A stretch of 64,000 bases of DNA, taken from assembly GCF_019774615.1 (NCBI RefSeq), contig NZ_CP081496.1:3100001-3164000 (forward strand), in the 5' to 3' direction. This DNA comes from Streptomyces sp. BHT-5-2. Its GTDB lineage: Bacteria; Actinomycetota; Actinomycetes; Streptomycetales; Streptomycetaceae. The position numbers and the translations under genes were made by a program. Of the stretch, positions 27,947 through 36,874 are shown piece by piece. Under the pieces are notes generated by a model. That model was given only the letters and a program-made list of their open reading frames with translations. It made no database searches and was not told the origin of the DNA. How positions within the stretch are numbered: the first letter of the stretch is position 1; each line of letters opens with the position of its first letter.

Positions 27947-28711
27947 ATGGACACCGACGCACAGCTCACGGAGCGCGACCCCGCTCCGGACCCCGACCAG
28001 GGGCCGGAGGCGCGGTCGCGCTCCGCGCGTTTCCGGACCCGGGTGGCGCGCCTGCGGTACCGGCCGGTCACCCTCCTTGCGCTCTGCCTGACCTTCCTGT
28101 TCCTGCTCAGCACCTTCGTGGCGCAGCCGTTCCTGATCCCCAGCACCTCCATGGAGAACACCCTGCGGGTCGGCGACCGGGTCCTGGTGAACAAGCTCGC
28201 CTACCGCTTCGGCGCCAGCCCGCAGCGCGGCGAGGTCGTCGTCTTCGACGGCACCGGATCGTTCGTTCACAGGGAACAGGAGGAGAATCCCGTCACGGGA
28301 CTGCTGCGCAAGGCGGGCGCGGCCCTGGGCCTGGCCCGGTCCGACGACACCGACTACGTCAAGCGTGTCATCGGGGTCGGTGGAGACCATGTGACCTGCT
28401 GCGACAAACGGGGGCGGATCGACGTGAACGGTGAGCCGGTGACCGAGGGGTACCTCCATCCCGGGGACGCGCCCTCCGACGTTCCCTTCGACATCGTGGT
28501 GCCGCCGGGCCGGCTCTGGGTCATGGGCGACCACCGCTCCCGGTCCAGCGACTCCCGCGACCACCTCGGCGAGCCCGGCGGCGGCACCGTCCCCGTCGAC
28601 AAGGTCATCGGCCGCGCGGGCCTGATCACCTGGCCGGTGGGCCGCTGGGGCTCCCTCGACACCCCTGGGGCGCTGGCCCGTATACCGGCTCCGGCAGGCC
28701 CTCATGGGTAA
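27947..28711 (+). CDS. sipW: type I signal peptidase (SipW)
   Basis: A 254-residue membrane protease that removes signal peptides on the outer face of the membrane. A transmembrane helix (about residues 41-60) precedes the catalytic serine, Ser68 in IPSTSMENTL. The general base is Lys139 in DYVKRVIGVGGD, and box E is MGDHRSRSSDSRDH. It is the first of four tandem paralogues. Its end overlaps sipX by 8 bp, so they are coupled. In S. lividans the equivalent four genes are called sipW, X, Y and Z. Confidence 0.94.
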   Translation: MDTDAQLTERDPAPDPDQGPEARSRSARFRTRVARLRYRPVTLLALCLTFLFLLSTFVAQPFLIPSTSMENTLRVGDRVLVNKLAYRFGASPQRGEVVVFDGTGSFVHREQEENPVTGLLRKAGAALGLARSDDTDYVKRVIGVGGDHVTCCDKRGRIDVNGEPVTEGYLHPGDAPSDVPFDIVVPPGRLWVMGDHRSRSSDSRDHLGEPGGGTVPVDKVIGRAGLITWPVGRWGSLDTPGALARIPAPAGPHG

Positions 28712-29747
28712 CCGCGGGCGCCCCCGCCACGGGCGCGAGACCCACGAGAGCGGCACGCCCGGGGGTACCACCGGCGGGACCGAGGAGGCCGACGGCGCGA
28801 GCGGCGGCCGGACGACCGGCGGGCGGGCCGAGCGCCGCCGCCAGGCCAAGCGCATCAAGCGCCGCAGACGCCGCTCCTACCTCAAGGAAATCCCGATCCT
28901 GATCGGTGTGGCGCTGGCCATCGCGCTGGTCCTCAAGACCTTCCTGGTGCAGGCGTTCGTCATTCCGTCCGGCTCCATGGAGCAGACCATCAAGATCGGC
29001 GACCGGGTGCTCGTCGACAAACTCACCCCGTGGTTCGGCGCCGAGCCGCACCGCGGCGACGTCGTCGTCTTCAAGGACCCCGGCGGCTGGCTCAAGGGCG
29101 AGCAGAAGCAGTCCACCGGCAGCCCCGGCCCGGTCAACGACTTCCTGACCTTCATCGGGCTGCTGCCGTCCGCCGACGAACAGGACCTGATCAAGCGCGT
29201 GGTCGCGGTCGGCGGCGACACCGTCCGCTGCTGCGACGTCAAGGGCCGGGTCACGGTGAACGGCACGCCGCTCACCGAACCCTATGTGCACCCCGGCAAC
29301 CCGCCGTCCCAGCTGAAGTTCACCGTGAACGTCCCCACCGGGCGGATCTTCGTGATGGGCGACCACCGCTCCGACTCGGCCGACTCGCGCTACCACCTGG
29401 ACGAGCCCTACGACGGCACGGTGTCGGTGGACAACGTCGTGGGCCGGGCCGTCGTCATCGCCTGGCCGTTCAGCCACTGGCGCTTCCTGGAGGAGCCCGA
29501 CACCTTCGCCACGGTGCACGACGCGCCGGGAGCCAAGGCATCGGCTGCGGTGGGAGCGCATAGGGTGTCACCCGAGAGTTTGGCCGTACTCCCGACCCCT
29601 GCGGAACTCCCGCTCGTTATGGGAGTGGTGGGCCTGCGCCGGTTGACGGGCAGGCGAGAGCGCGGAGTGAGGAGCAGATGTGGGGGACTTGGCGGTCGGC
29701 GCGCGGTCCGGAACCGAAGAGCCCGAAGAGCCGGCAGGACGCGGTGA
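28704..29747 (+). CDS. sipX: type I signal peptidase (SipX)
   Basis: A 347-residue paralogue with a long basic cytoplasmic N-terminus (RRRQAKRIKRRRRRSYLK, residues 44-61). A helix (about 63-82), Ser91 in IPSGSMEQTI and Lys164 in DLIKRVVAVGGD follow. Box E is MGDHRSDSADSRYH. A second hydrophobic stretch around 290-310 could be a C-terminal helix. The last 23 codons overlap the start of sipY in another frame, so the very C-terminus (Arg/Gly-rich) is poorly constrained. Confidence 0.93.
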   Translation: MGNRGRPRHGRETHESGTPGGTTGGTEEADGASGGRTTGGRAERRRQAKRIKRRRRRSYLKEIPILIGVALAIALVLKTFLVQAFVIPSGSMEQTIKIGDRVLVDKLTPWFGAEPHRGDVVVFKDPGGWLKGEQKQSTGSPGPVNDFLTFIGLLPSADEQDLIKRVVAVGGDTVRCCDVKGRVTVNGTPLTEPYVHPGNPPSQLKFTVNVPTGRIFVMGDHRSDSADSRYHLDEPYDGTVSVDNVVGRAVVIAWPFSHWRFLEEPDTFATVHDAPGAKASAAVGAHRVSPESLAVLPTPAELPLVMGVVGLRRLTGRRERGVRSRCGGLGGRRAVRNRRARRAGRTR

Positions 29748-30654
29748 GTCCGCGCGGCAGGCGGCGAGTTCCGTACATCGGGCACAGGCGCAGTCAGGCG
29801 GGTCCGCAGCGGGCCTGCCGTACACCGATCCATCGAAGCAGTCGGACGACGCAGCGGCCGACGAGGAGGCGACCGGCAGCGTGACCAAAGGCAAGAAGCC
29901 GCGTGCCTTCTGGAAGGAGCTGCCGATCCTCATCGGCATCGCCCTGCTGCTCGCCCTGCTGATCAAGACGTTCCTGGTGCAGGCGTTCTCCATCCCGTCC
30001 GACTCCATGCAGGACACCCTCCAGCGCGGGGATCGGGTGCTGGTCGACAAGCTGACGCCGTGGTTCGGCTCCAAGCCGCAGCGCGGCGAGGTCGTCGTCT
30101 TCCACGACCCGGGCGGCTGGCTCAACGAAACCCCCACCCCGCAGCCCAACCCCGTCCAGAAGGTGCTCAGCTTCATCGGCCTGATGCCCTCGGCCGAGGA
30201 GAAGGACCTGATCAAGCGGGTCATCGCGGTCGGCGGCGACACCGTCGAGTGCCAGGGCACCGGCCCGGTCAAGGTCAACGGCAAGGCACTCAAGGAAGAC
30301 TCCTACATCTTCCCCGGCGCCACCCCGTGCGGCGACCGACCCTTCGGTCCGATCAAGGTCCCGCAGGGCCGGATCTGGGTGATGGGCGACCACCGCGACG
30401 ACTCCCTCGACTCCCGGTACCACCAGAACCTCAAGGGCAACGGCACGGTCTCCGAGGACGAGGTCGTCGGCCGTGCCTTCACCATCGCCTGGCCCATCAA
30501 CCGCTGGTCGACCCTCCCCGTGCCGGACACCTTCGACCAGCCCGGGATCAACAAGGCGATGGCCGCGGCGCCGGCCGCCATGGGCCTGGTCGGCGCGGTC
30601 CCGATCGTGATCTGGCGCCGCCGGAGGCTGACCGCAGCGCGTAACCACGGGTAA
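29680..30654 (+). CDS. sipY: type I signal peptidase (SipY)
   Basis: A 324-residue signal peptidase starting with GTG at 29680 behind GTGAGGAGCAG, inside the 3' end of sipX. The first 70 residues are acidic and flexible. After the helix (about 81-101) come Ser109 in IPSDSMQDTL and Lys179 in DLIKRVIAVGGD. Box E reads MGDHRDDSLDSRYH. A C-terminal helix ending in WRRRRLTAARNHG gives a two-span topology. Confidence 0.94.
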   Translation: MGDLAVGARSGTEEPEEPAGRGESARQAASSVHRAQAQSGGSAAGLPYTDPSKQSDDAAADEEATGSVTKGKKPRAFWKELPILIGIALLLALLIKTFLVQAFSIPSDSMQDTLQRGDRVLVDKLTPWFGSKPQRGEVVVFHDPGGWLNETPTPQPNPVQKVLSFIGLMPSAEEKDLIKRVIAVGGDTVECQGTGPVKVNGKALKEDSYIFPGATPCGDRPFGPIKVPQGRIWVMGDHRDDSLDSRYHQNLKGNGTVSEDEVVGRAFTIAWPINRWSTLPVPDTFDQPGINKAMAAAPAAMGLVGAVPIVIWRRRRLTAARNHG

Positions 30655-30708
30655 GGTGCCGTCCCGGATCTTCGACGCGGGCCCGGCCCGCGGGGCGGGA
30701 GCACTGGG

Positions 30709-31446
30709 ATGAGCGGTACGGAACGTACGACGGACGGCCGCGGCCGGACCACGGGCAGTGTGCTGTCCGGTCTGGCCGTGGCCGTCGGCTGTGTGCTCTT
30801 CCTGGGCGGCTTCGTCTGGGGGGCGCTGCTCTACCGCCCGTACACCGTGCCCACCGACTCCATGTCGCCCACCATCGCCGCGGGCGCCCGGGTCCTGGCC
30901 GAGAAGGTGAGCGGCTCCGAGATACGCCGCGGCGACATCGTCGTCTTCAAGGACACCGCCTGGGGCGACCTGCCGATGGTCAAGCGGGTCGTCGGTGTCG
31001 GCGGCGACCGGGTCGCCTGCTGCACCAAGAAGGGCCTGCTCACCGTCGACGGAACCCCCGTGGAGGAGCCGTACCTCCGGTCCGCAGGCCCCGCCTCGCC
31101 CGTCGGCTTCAAGGCCGTCGTCCCCAACGGCCAGCTCTTCCTCCTCGGCGACCACCGCAACGACTCCCTCGACTCCCGCGTCCACCTCACCGACGGCGAC
31201 AACGGCTCGGTGCCGCGCAGCGCCGTCGCCGCCCGGGTCGACGCCCGCGCCTGGCCGCTCGGCAGCGTCGGCATGCTCCAGCGCCCCGACGGCTTCGCCG
31301 CGCTCCCCGGCGGCACCTCCCAGCCGGGCCCGCTGCGGCCCATCGTCCTCGCCGTCGCCGCCGGTGCTGTGCTCATCCTGGGTGGTGCGGTATACGGGCC
31401 GATCGTACGGAGGAAGGGACGTGGAGGTGGACGCGGGCATGGGTGA
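30709..31446 (+). CDS. sipZ: type I signal peptidase (SipZ)
   Basis: The smallest and most divergent of the four, at 245 residues. One helix (about 19-41) precedes Ser51 in VPTDSMSPTI. Lys92 is in PMVKRVVGVGGD, and box E is LGDHRNDSLDSRVH. A C-terminal helix (PIVLAVAAGAVLILGGAVYG) ends in a basic tail. It starts 54 bp after sipY and overlaps the Nudix gene by 26 bp, so it belongs with the genes downstream. Confidence 0.94.
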   Translation: MSGTERTTDGRGRTTGSVLSGLAVAVGCVLFLGGFVWGALLYRPYTVPTDSMSPTIAAGARVLAEKVSGSEIRRGDIVVFKDTAWGDLPMVKRVVGVGGDRVACCTKKGLLTVDGTPVEEPYLRSAGPASPVGFKAVVPNGQLFLLGDHRNDSLDSRVHLTDGDNGSVPRSAVAARVDARAWPLGSVGMLQRPDGFAALPGGTSQPGPLRPIVLAVAAGAVLILGGAVYGPIVRRKGRGGGRGHG

Positions 31447-32077
31447 GCCGGCGGGGGAGTGGGAGAGGGAGCGGGGGCCGGAGGCGCGCGGCGGGGCGCT
31501 CGCGGATTGTGAGGCCGCCGCGACTGCTGAGGCCGGTGCGACCGCTGAGGCTGGCATGGCTGATGAGACTGATGGCGCCGACGAGGCCGGGGGGCGGGCC
31601 GCGCGCCTGGTTTCCCGGGTCGTGCTGCTCGACTCCGAGGACCGCATTCTGCTGCTCCACGGCTTCGAACCGGACCGTCCGGCCGAGACCTGGTGGTTCA
31701 CCCCCGGCGGCGGCCTGGAGGGCAGCGAGACCCGTGCGGAGGCGGCCCTCAGGGAACTCGCCGAGGAGACCGGCATCACCGACGTCAGCCTCGGCCCGCT
31801 CCTGTGGAAGCGCCGCTGCGCCTTTCCCTTCGACGGGAGACGCTGGGAGCAGGACGAGTGGTACTACCTGGCACGCACCGACCGGACCACCACCGACACC
31901 GCCGGTCACACGGACCTGGAACGCCGCAGCGTCTCCGGACTGAAGTGGTGGACCTCGGAGGAACTGTCGGCGTCGCATGAGACGGTGTATCCGACCAGAC
32001 TCGCCGAGCTGCTGCGCACGCTGCTCGACGAAGGGCCCCCGAGTGCGCCGGTGCTCCTGGAGACCGAGCGGGTCTGA
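31421..32077 (+). CDS. Nudix hydrolase
   Basis: A 218-residue Nudix-family pyrophosphohydrolase. The Nudix box GGGLEGSETRAEAALRELAE-ETGI fits GX5EX7REUXEEXGU fully, so metal binding and activity are expected. The substrate is unknown. I chose the GTG at 31421 because AGGAAGGG lies just upstream; an ATG at 31439 is possible. The first 60 residues are Ala/Glu/Gly-rich and unconserved. It is coupled to sipZ. Confidence 0.9.
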   Translation: MEVDAGMGEPAGEWERERGPEARGGALADCEAAATAEAGATAEAGMADETDGADEAGGRAARLVSRVVLLDSEDRILLLHGFEPDRPAETWWFTPGGGLEGSETRAEAALRELAEETGITDVSLGPLLWKRRCAFPFDGRRWEQDEWYYLARTDRTTTDTAGHTDLERRSVSGLKWWTSEELSASHETVYPTRLAELLRTLLDEGPPSAPVLLETERV

Positions 32078-32115
32078 CGCACAATAGGGGGACGCACGGC
32101 TGAAGGGGATCTGCC

Positions 32116-32424
32116 ATGAGCGCCGAGGACCTCGAAAAGTACGAGACCGAGATGGAGCTGAAGCTCTACCGGGAGTACCGAGACGTCGTCGGGCTGTTCA
32201 AATACGTGATCGAGACCGAGCGTCGTTTCTACCTCACCAACGACTACGAGATGCAGGTGCACTCGGTCCAGGGTGAAGTGTTCTTCGAGGTCTCGATGGC
32301 CGACGCCTGGGTCTGGGACATGTACCGCCCGGCCAGGTTCGTCAAGCAGGTGCGGGTGCTCACATTCAAGGATGTGAACATCGAGGAGCTGAACAAGAGC
32401 GATCTGGATCTTCCGGGGAGCTGA
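32116..32424 (+). CDS. conserved DUF2469 protein
   Basis: A 102-residue actinobacterial protein, rich in Glu, Tyr and Phe (EKYETEMELKLYREYRDVVG, FKYVIETERRFYLTNDYEM), ending VRVLTFKDVNIEELNK. It has no membrane segment or known active site. The family is conserved and its function is not known. The ATG at 32116 follows AAGGGGATC. It is the last gene of the sipZ-Nudix unit. Confidence 0.92.
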   Translation: MSAEDLEKYETEMELKLYREYRDVVGLFKYVIETERRFYLTNDYEMQVHSVQGEVFFEVSMADAWVWDMYRPARFVKQVRVLTFKDVNIEELNKSDLDLPGS

Positions 32425-32634
32425 CGGCTTCCGGGGGAGGTGCGGTTCCGCGCCGGTCGGCTGGAGCGGGCGTCGGCGGGTGGGTGGTGGCCGGGTCGAT
32501 GGCGGCCGAGATCTGGACGCTGGGTCCTGAGGGCTGAGCCTTGAGGTCGTACGGATTGTGATCGGCCTCGGGGTGGGGTGGTGCGGGCTGCCCGCCGGCG
32601 GCATCCAGGTGCGTCGCTCCGTCGGGTGACGGAG

Positions 32635-32661
32635 TTATCCACAGCCGGGTGGTTGTCCACC
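32635..32661 (+). promoter_or_regulatory. pair of DnaA-box-like sites
   Basis: TTATCCACA (32635-32643), an exact DnaA consensus box, and TTGTCCACC (32653-32661), one mismatch from the Streptomyces consensus, lie in the same orientation 18 bp apart start to start. The second overlaps a GGTGG-TTGT-CCACC hairpin. An AGATC-CAATA-GATCT palindrome follows at 32663-32677. Confidence 0.6.
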
Positions 32662-32716
32662 AAGATCCAATAGATCTCTGCGGAGGCGTCAGAGTCGGTG
32701 CCGGAGGTGGTACCGC

Positions 32717-33286
32717 ATGAACGCCACACGGACCGGCCGACAGGCCGCCACCGCGGACGCGGCAGGCAAGGGACAGCGCACCAGGTCGAGGAAGGGCACT
32801 ACGGCAGCGCCGAGCCGCCCCGGCAGGTCAGGGAAGGGGAGCCGTGTATCGGGGCCGAGGGAGCGGCCTCCGACGCCACCTACGGCACCAAAGGCACCGG
32901 CCTCACCGACGCCACCGGCCTCGCCGACGACGTCCCGCGGCGCCCTCGGCCGCTACGGAGAGGACCTGGCCGTCCGGCGGCTCACCGAAGCCGGCATGCG
33001 GATCCTCGACCGCAACTGGCGCTGTCGCCACGGAGAGATCGACATCGTCGCCGCCGACGGTGACGCCCTGGTCGTCTGCGAGGTCAAGACCCGCCGGGCG
33101 GGCTGGTACGAACACCCCATGGCCGCCGTGCGGCCCGAGAAGACCGCCCGGCTGCGCCTGCTGGCCGAGCGCTGGATGGAACGGCACGGCGGCCCACCGC
33201 CCGGCGGCGTACGCATCGACGTCATCGGCGTCCTGCTGCCCGCCCGCGGCGCCCCCGTGGTCGAGCACGTACGAGGGGTGGCGTGA
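32717..33286 (+). CDS. YraN/UPF0102-family putative nuclease
   Basis: A 189-residue protein. The family core begins at [16 protein letters not shown] (about residue 74) and has the restriction-endonuclease-like [21 protein letters not shown] motif (Asp and ExK), so a metal-dependent DNA-nuclease fold is expected. The first 72 residues are a Thr/Pro/Ser/Lys/Arg-rich extension inserted after MNA that the family normally lacks. The ATG at 32717 has GGAGGTGG at a normal distance, so I keep the long form. The stop overlaps yifB. Confidence 0.9.
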   Translation: MNATRTGRQAATADAAGKGQRTRSRKGTTAAPSRPGRSGKGSRVSGPRERPPTPPTAPKAPASPTPPASPTTSRGALGRYGEDLAVRRLTEAGMRILDRNWRCRHGEIDIVAADGDALVVCEVKTRRAGWYEHPMAAVRPEKTARLRLLAERWMERHGGPPPGGVRIDVIGVLLPARGAPVVEHVRGVA

Positions 33287-35217
33287 TGGGGTTCGCCCGT
33301 ACCTGCTCCGTCGCGCTCGTAGGCGTCGAAGGAGTCGTCGTCGAGGTCCAGGCCGACCTGGAGCCCGGCGTGGCCGCCTTCACCCTCGTCGGGCTGCCCG
33401 ACAAGAGCCTGGTCGAGTCCAGGGACCGGGTCAGGGCCGCCGTCGTGAACTCCGGCGCCGAGTGGCCGCAGAAGAAGCTCACCGTCGGCCTCAGTCCGGC
33501 GTCCGTCCCCAAGAGCGGCAGCGGTTTCGACCTCGCCGTGGCCTGCGCCGTCCTCGGCGCCGCCGAACGGCTCGACCCCCGCGAGCTCACCGACCTGATG
33601 ATGATCGGCGAACTGGGCCTCGACGGCCGCGTCCGCCCCGTCCGCGGAGTGCTGCCCGCCGTCCTCGCGGCGGCCGACGCCGGCTACCGCCAGGTCGTCG
33701 TACCCGAGCAGACCCTGGCCGAAGCCTCACTGGTCCCCGGCGTCTCCGTCCTCGGCATCCGCAGCCTGCGGCAACTCATCGCCGTCCTCGCGGACGAACC
33801 GGTCCCCGACGAGGAGAACCCCCTCGACGAAGGCCGCCCCGACCCTCTGATGGCCGGCTTGGTGATGCCCGGCACAGGCGTCGCCCCGGGCCTCCCACAG
33901 GGCGACCACGTCCCCGACCTCTCCGACGTCGCGGGACAGCACAACGCCCGGCGCGCCCTGGAGGTGGCCGCCGCCGGACGCCACCACATCTTCTTCAAAG
34001 GCCCGCCGGGAGCGGGCAAGACCATGCTCGCCGAACGCCTCCCCGGGCTGCTCCCACCGCTCACTCCCAAGGAGTCCCTGGAGGTCACCGCCGTCCACTC
34101 GGTCGCCGGCACCCTCCCACCGGGCCAGCCGCTGGTCGATCGCCCGCCCTACTGTGCCCCGCACCACTCGGCGACCATGGCCTCCCTCGTAGGAGGCGGA
34201 ACCGGCCTGCCCCGCCCGGGGGCCGTCTCGCTCGCCCACCACGGCGTGCTGTTCCTCGACGAGGCCGCCGAATGCAGTCCGCGCGTCCTGGACGCACTCC
34301 GCCAACCCCTTGAATCCGGTCATATCGTCGTGGCCCGCGCCGGCGGCATGCTGCGGATGCCCGCACGTGTCCTGCTCGCCCTCGCGGCCAACCCATGCCC
34401 GTGCGGCCGGCACGGCACCACCGCCGGTGGCTGTGAATGCCGGCCCTCCTCGATCCGCCGCTACCGAGCCCGGCTCTCCGGACCGCTGATGGACCGCGTC
34501 GACCTCCGGATCGCCGTGGAACCGGTCGCCCGCTCCGAACTGATCGCGTTCGGCCGCGGCGCCGAATCGAGCGCCGCCGTCGCCGAACGCGTCCACGCCG
34601 CCCGTGAACGCGCCGCGGCCCGTTTCGACGGCACGCCCTGGCTGACCAACAGCGAGGTACCGGGCCACGAACTGCGCACCCGTTGGCCGGTCCACCCCGG
34701 GGCGCTCGCCCAGGCCGAACGCGACCTCGAATGCGGCCTCCTGACAGCCCGTGGCCTCGACCGCGTCCTCCGCGTCGCCTGGACCGCAGCCGACCTCGCC
34801 GGCCGCGGCCGCCCGACGAAAGAGGACGTCGACTGGGCGCTGGAACTCCGCACGGGGGTACGGCGCGGCGCAACGACGACGGCGACTTCAGCAGCAACGA
34901 CGACAGCGACAGGACTGGCCACCGGCACGGCCAAGAGGGGGCGAAGGAACGCGGGCGCCAGGCCCGGAACCGGACTGCGGCTGGCTGCCGCCGCCACGCC
35001 GACTCCACAACCGAGGACCGGCGCATGGCCGAAAGTGACCGCCGCCGGGGGCCAGGAAGCCGAGCCGGAAGAACCACCGGGCGCGCAGACGGAGGTGGGG
35101 GCGGGGACAGCCCTGGCGAAGCGGCCCCAAGAGACACCGGATTCCCGCCGGCCGCCCCCGGATTCGCATCTGCGGAGCGCCCTTGCCCACTCGGCGGAGA
35201 ACGGAGGTGAACGATGA
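33286..35217 (+). CDS. YifB/ComM-family Mg-chelatase-like AAA+ ATPase
   Basis: A 643-residue protein. An N-terminal Lon-protease-like fold ([16 protein letters not shown], with SGSGFDLAVACAVLG) is followed by the Mg-chelatase AAA+ domain: GPPGAGKTMLAERLP near residue 244, Walker B VLFLDEAAE, and a Cys cluster NPCPCGRHG...CEC. ComM, the best-studied member, helps branch migration in natural transformation. The last 115 residues after LELRTGVRRG are Thr/Ala/Gly/Pro-rich and unusual for the family (normally about 520-540 residues). The end overlaps dprA by four bases. Confidence 0.93.
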   Translation: MGFARTCSVALVGVEGVVVEVQADLEPGVAAFTLVGLPDKSLVESRDRVRAAVVNSGAEWPQKKLTVGLSPASVPKSGSGFDLAVACAVLGAAERLDPRELTDLMMIGELGLDGRVRPVRGVLPAVLAAADAGYRQVVVPEQTLAEASLVPGVSVLGIRSLRQLIAVLADEPVPDEENPLDEGRPDPLMAGLVMPGTGVAPGLPQGDHVPDLSDVAGQHNARRALEVAAAGRHHIFFKGPPGAGKTMLAERLPGLLPPLTPKESLEVTAVHSVAGTLPPGQPLVDRPPYCAPHHSATMASLVGGGTGLPRPGAVSLAHHGVLFLDEAAECSPRVLDALRQPLESGHIVVARAGGMLRMPARVLLALAANPCPCGRHGTTAGGCECRPSSIRRYRARLSGPLMDRVDLRIAVEPVARSELIAFGRGAESSAAVAERVHAARERAAARFDGTPWLTNSEVPGHELRTRWPVHPGALAQAERDLECGLLTARGLDRVLRVAWTAADLAGRGRPTKEDVDWALELRTGVRRGATTTATSAATTTATGLATGTAKRGRRNAGARPGTGLRLAAAATPTPQPRTGAWPKVTAAGGQEAEPEEPPGAQTEVGAGTALAKRPQETPDSRRPPPDSHLRSALAHSAENGGER

Positions 35218-36500
35218 ACGCCCTCGACGAATGGGGCTTCATCACAAGCGGGGAGGGGCCGGGACCGAAGCCGGAGATCGGGCGGTCGAGCCCGACTCCC
35301 ACCGCCGCGCGAAAGCATCCCGCTCCCCACCCGGCACAGGCGGAGCACGAAACCTACGAACCGCAGCGGGCGGCCCGCGCCGCCCTCACCCGCATCCTCG
35401 AACCCGGTGACGAAACCGCCGGCCGCTGGCTGCGCGAGATGGGCCCCGTCGCCCTCTGGCACGCGCTCTCCCAGGACGACGCACCCCCGCCCCTCGGCGC
35501 CGCCCCGACCAAGATCGCCGGCCTTCGGTTACGTGCCGCCCGGGCCCGCCCCCTCGCGGATCTCGCCGCCGTCGCCGCACTCGGCGGCCGCTTCCTCTGC
35601 CCCGGCGACGAGGAATGGCCCGGCCAGCTGGACGACCTCGGCGACGCCCGGCCGATCGGCCTCTGGGTGCGGGGCAGAGCCAACCTGCGGATCTGGGCAC
35701 TGCGCTCGGTCGCCGTGGTCGGGGCGCGCGCCTGCACCGAGTACGGCGCCCACCTCGCCACCACCCTCGGCGCCGGGCTCGTCGACCGCGGCTGGACAGT
35801 CGTCTCCGGAGCCGCGTACGGCATCGACGGCGCGGCCCACCGTGGCGCCCTCGCCGCCGACGGCCCGACCGTCGCCGTGCTCGCCTCAGGTGTGGACCAC
35901 CCCTATCCGCGCGGGCACACCGAGTTGATCGACCGGATCGCCGAACAGGGCCTGGTGGTGGCCGAGTTGCCGCCCGGCGACCACCCCACCCGGAGCCGCT
36001 TCGTCCAGCGCAACCGCGTCATCGCCGCCCTCACCCGCGGCACGGTCGTGGTGGAGGCCGAACTCCGAAGCGGCTCACTGGTCACGGCGCGGCGCGCCCT
36101 TGCCCTCGGGCGCTTCACGATGGGTACGCCCGGCCCGGTCACCAGCGGGCTGTCCGCCGGAGTGCACCAACTCCTGCGCGAGGAAGCCACGGTGGTCACC
36201 GGCGCGGACGAGGTCATCGAACTCGTCGGCAGTATCGGGGATCTCGCGCCCGAGCGTCGCGGCCCGGCCTTTGCCCGCGATCTGCTGGACCCGACCGCGC
36301 TCCGTGTTCTCGAAGCCCTGCCCGCACGCGGTGGCGCGGATACCGGCCACCTGGCCCGGGAGTCGGGCACGCCCCGTGACCTCACCCAGGGCAAGCTCTT
36401 CGAGCTTCAGTCCCTCGGATTCGTTCAAAGGTGCGGTGAGCGCTGGGAGTTGGTGCGACGTGTCAACTCGACCGAAGGTTCCCGGCGAGGCGGTACTTGA
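35214..36500 (+). CDS. dprA: DNA-processing protein DprA
   Basis: A 428-residue Rossmann-fold protein that loads RecA on single-stranded DNA during transformation. The ATG at 35214 overlaps yifB (ATGA). The core motifs SVAVVGARACTEYG, VSGAAYGIDGAAHRGAL, GVDHPYPRGH and RFVQRNRVIAALTRGTVVVEA are present, and a winged-helix region ends the protein. The first 40 residues are an unconserved extension. Leu106 is encoded by the rare TTA codon (35529-35531), so full translation should need the bldA tRNA. Confidence 0.95.
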   Translation: MNALDEWGFITSGEGPGPKPEIGRSSPTPTAARKHPAPHPAQAEHETYEPQRAARAALTRILEPGDETAGRWLREMGPVALWHALSQDDAPPPLGAAPTKIAGLRLRAARARPLADLAAVAALGGRFLCPGDEEWPGQLDDLGDARPIGLWVRGRANLRIWALRSVAVVGARACTEYGAHLATTLGAGLVDRGWTVVSGAAYGIDGAAHRGALAADGPTVAVLASGVDHPYPRGHTELIDRIAEQGLVVAELPPGDHPTRSRFVQRNRVIAALTRGTVVVEAELRSGSLVTARRALALGRFTMGTPGPVTSGLSAGVHQLLREEATVVTGADEVIELVGSIGDLAPERRGPAFARDLLDPTALRVLEALPARGGADTGHLARESGTPRDLTQGKLFELQSLGFVQRCGERWELVRRVNSTEGSRRGGT

Positions 36501-36874
36501 CCTGGCGCGAACGGGTGAAAGGGTGAGGGGAATGACCGCAGAATCCAGATTTGCCGCGCTTCGGCAGGTGTGGCCGACCCATTGGGTGCCGACGGCAAGG
36601 CGCAGCGTACGCGCGGGTTCCCGCCCGCCGCGGCACCGCGCTCGCCCGTACCGCCCTCCAGGCATGCCACTCCGGCCGACGCGTCTGAGGCACTCCTTCC
36701 GGGTGCCGCCGTGTCGCGCGAAGTAACCCTGGGGTGCGGGCCGCGGAACGTATCTGCGCACGCCCAACCCGACTTCCTCGCGCACCGCGACGCCTCGGTC
36801 ACGCTACGCTCACGACAGTTCAAGCCTCATACACCCACCCACCCCCGTCTCGGCAGAACGGCTCAAGGCGACGA
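36501..36874. other. 374-bp gap between dprA and whiG
   Basis: No coding frame is convincing. It should contain the whiG promoter; the only hexamer I noticed is TACGCT near 36812-36817 without a good -35. Confidence 0.35.

Noticed and set aside
32635..32661. Origin of replication
   Set aside because: Only two DnaA-like boxes are present and neither dnaA nor dnaN is nearby.
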